Below, in pieces: positions 63,020-64,000 of a stretch of DNA of 64,000 nucleotides. The DNA comes from JAJEFO01 sp022819605. GTDB taxonomy: Bacteria > Pseudomonadota > Alphaproteobacteria > Rhodobacterales > Rhodobacteraceae. Position 1 is the first letter of the stretch. Every line of letters starts with the position of its first letter. The notes beneath the pieces are model-generated. The model was not told where the DNA came from. It saw nothing but the letters and a program-made list of their open reading frames with translations, and ran no database searches. The position numbers and the translations under genes are program-made. The stretch is from the NCBI GenBank assembly GCA_965221545.1, contig OZ244901.1, positions 2,976,001 to 3,040,000 of the forward strand. Reading direction: 5' to 3'.

Positions 63020-63176
63020 CTCCATCCAGCATTGCTCAAGAAACTGCGAAGAATCGTCTTGTTTGGAAGTTATCTTGCCGCCCGCCCCAACCACGCCGAA
63101 GCACCCGAAATGCAACCTGCCGTGCAGAACTTCCTGAACTGCAACCGCGCCAAGCCTGAACCGAGATGAGGGAACC

Positions 63177-63986
63177 ATGCTGAAAAAACTGCTGATAACC
63201 GGTGCCAACGGCAACCTTGGCGCCGTCTGCCGCGACCGGCTGACCCACATCGCCGAAACGATGCGGGTGGCTGCGCGCAAAGGACTAGGCGAGGCACGCG
63301 AAAGCGAAGAGATCGTCTACTGCTCGCTCGAAGACAAGGCAGCGGTCGAGACAATGGTCGAAGGCTGCGACGGCATCGTCCACATGGGTGGCCAAGCCAC
63401 CGAGGCCCCATGGTCGACAATCCGGGCCGCGAATCTTGATGGCATGTACAATCTCTACGAAGCCGCGCGTAAGTCCTCGGTCACGCCGCGGATCATTTTC
63501 GCCTCCTCAAACCACGCCATCGGCTTTCACAAGCAATCGGAACGGCTTGACGCGAACTCGCTCACGCGCCCCGACGGACTCTACGGCGTGTCCAAGGTGT
63601 TTGGCGAGGCGCTGGCCTCAATGTATCACGACAAGTTCGGGATCGAGACCGCGTCGATCCGAATTGGATCCTGCTTTCCCGAACCCCGCAATCACCGCAT
63701 GCTGTCGACTTGGATGAGCTACGACGACTTCATCCACCTGATCGAGCGGATTTTCTTGGTCCCGTGCCTGGGCTGTCCAATCATTTACGGTGCCTCGGCC
63801 AATGCCGCGAGCTGGTGGGACAACCGCGAGGTGGCATACCTGGGCTGGCAACCCAAGGATAGCGCCGAAGCGTTCCGCGACAAGCTCGACGCTGAAATGG
63901 ACCCGCCGCCCGCTGACGATGTGAACGCCGTCTTCCAAGGCGGCGCCTTCTGCGCCGACGGCATCCACGAAGAGACTCCGGGCTGA
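63177..63986 (+). CDS. NAD-dependent epimerase/dehydratase family protein, uronate dehydrogenase-like
   Basis: A 269-residue extended SDR: LLITGANGNLGAVCRDRL (NAD motif), VHMGGQATEAPW, IIFASSNHAIGFH and the catalytic LYGVSKVFGEALASMYHDKFG (Tyr-x3-Lys), then IRIGSCFPEPRNHRMLSTWMS and YGASANAASWWDN. This pattern resembles uronate dehydrogenases, which oxidise galacturonate or glucuronate to an aldarolactone. GAGGGAACC precedes ATG 63177. The neighbouring genes beyond the window edge are not visible, so the substrate is not certain. Confidence 0.82.
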   Translation: MLKKLLITGANGNLGAVCRDRLTHIAETMRVAARKGLGEARESEEIVYCSLEDKAAVETMVEGCDGIVHMGGQATEAPWSTIRAANLDGMYNLYEAARKSSVTPRIIFASSNHAIGFHKQSERLDANSLTRPDGLYGVSKVFGEALASMYHDKFGIETASIRIGSCFPEPRNHRMLSTWMSYDDFIHLIERIFLVPCLGCPIIYGASANAASWWDNREVAYLGWQPKDSAEAFRDKLDAEMDPPPADDVNAVFQGGAFCADGIHEETPG

Positions 63987-64000
63987 CAAGATCCAGATGT

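Overview
The window looks like a piece of an alphaproteobacterial chromosome. It is GC-rich and packed with solute uptake systems and short catabolic operons. It also carries a DoeA-type ectoine hydrolase, a TRAP transporter, several GMC oxidoreductases and GlxA/AraC-type regulation. This reading rests on gene content and style only; there is no rRNA or tRNA gene to anchor it. No CRISPR array, phage module or plasmid origin was seen.

Layout. 1-594 is the N-terminal part of a TorT-like periplasmic protein, divergent from a LysR regulator across an AT-rich island. 2.0-3.7 kb holds a DUF2306 membrane protein divergent from a membrane-bound LytTR regulator, then an SDR pseudogene. 3.7-15.5 kb is a sugar-acid type module. 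On the minus strand are a lactonase-like amidohydrolase and a PfkB kinase. On the plus strand are a fused E1 alpha/beta dehydrogenase, a stand-alone lipoyl protein, an alpha/beta hydrolase, a four-gene ABC importer and a GMC oxidoreductase. 15.8 kb holds an orphan HEPN protein. 16.8-19.8 kb is a ribose-type ABC importer with a LacI-type palindrome upstream. 20.3-22.3 kb pairs a secreted lectin-like protein with a Tat-exported multicopper oxidase.

22.5-34.5 kb contains a module with a GlxA/AraC regulator, a proline racemase family enzyme, TRAP DctPQM, glycine C-acetyltransferase and an SDR. The SDR is interrupted by a 2127-bp insertion sequence with 19-bp inverted repeats and an 8-bp target duplication. 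This module is bracketed by a complete doeA gene on one side and a decayed copy of the doeA 3' end on the other.

34.7-52.6 kb is a second catabolic region: an ABC importer, two aldo/keto reductases, a CoA-transferase, an enoyl-CoA hydratase, a Dabb protein, a GMC oxidoreductase, a TetR regulator, a sugar isomerase-like protein, a DUF993 aldolase-like protein, an SDR and an acyl-CoA dehydrogenase. Four copies of a 16-bp palindrome (GTAACYNNNNRGTTAC type) lie just upstream of start codons here. They suggest a single regulon, plausibly controlled by the central TetR protein. I regard this as the best candidate for an undescribed system in the window.

53.5-61.6 kb is a nucleobase-like module: a cytosine-deaminase-type amidohydrolase, a PotABCD-type ABC importer, a LysR regulator, a BtpA-family TIM barrel and a phosphoribosyltransferase. 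62-64 kb holds a sterol desaturase/fatty acid hydroxylase family membrane protein and a uronate-dehydrogenase-like protein.

The window also carries several decayed genes (SDR, doeA fragment, MaoC, an unidentified C-terminal fragment). The genome is therefore gaining and losing accessory catabolic genes.
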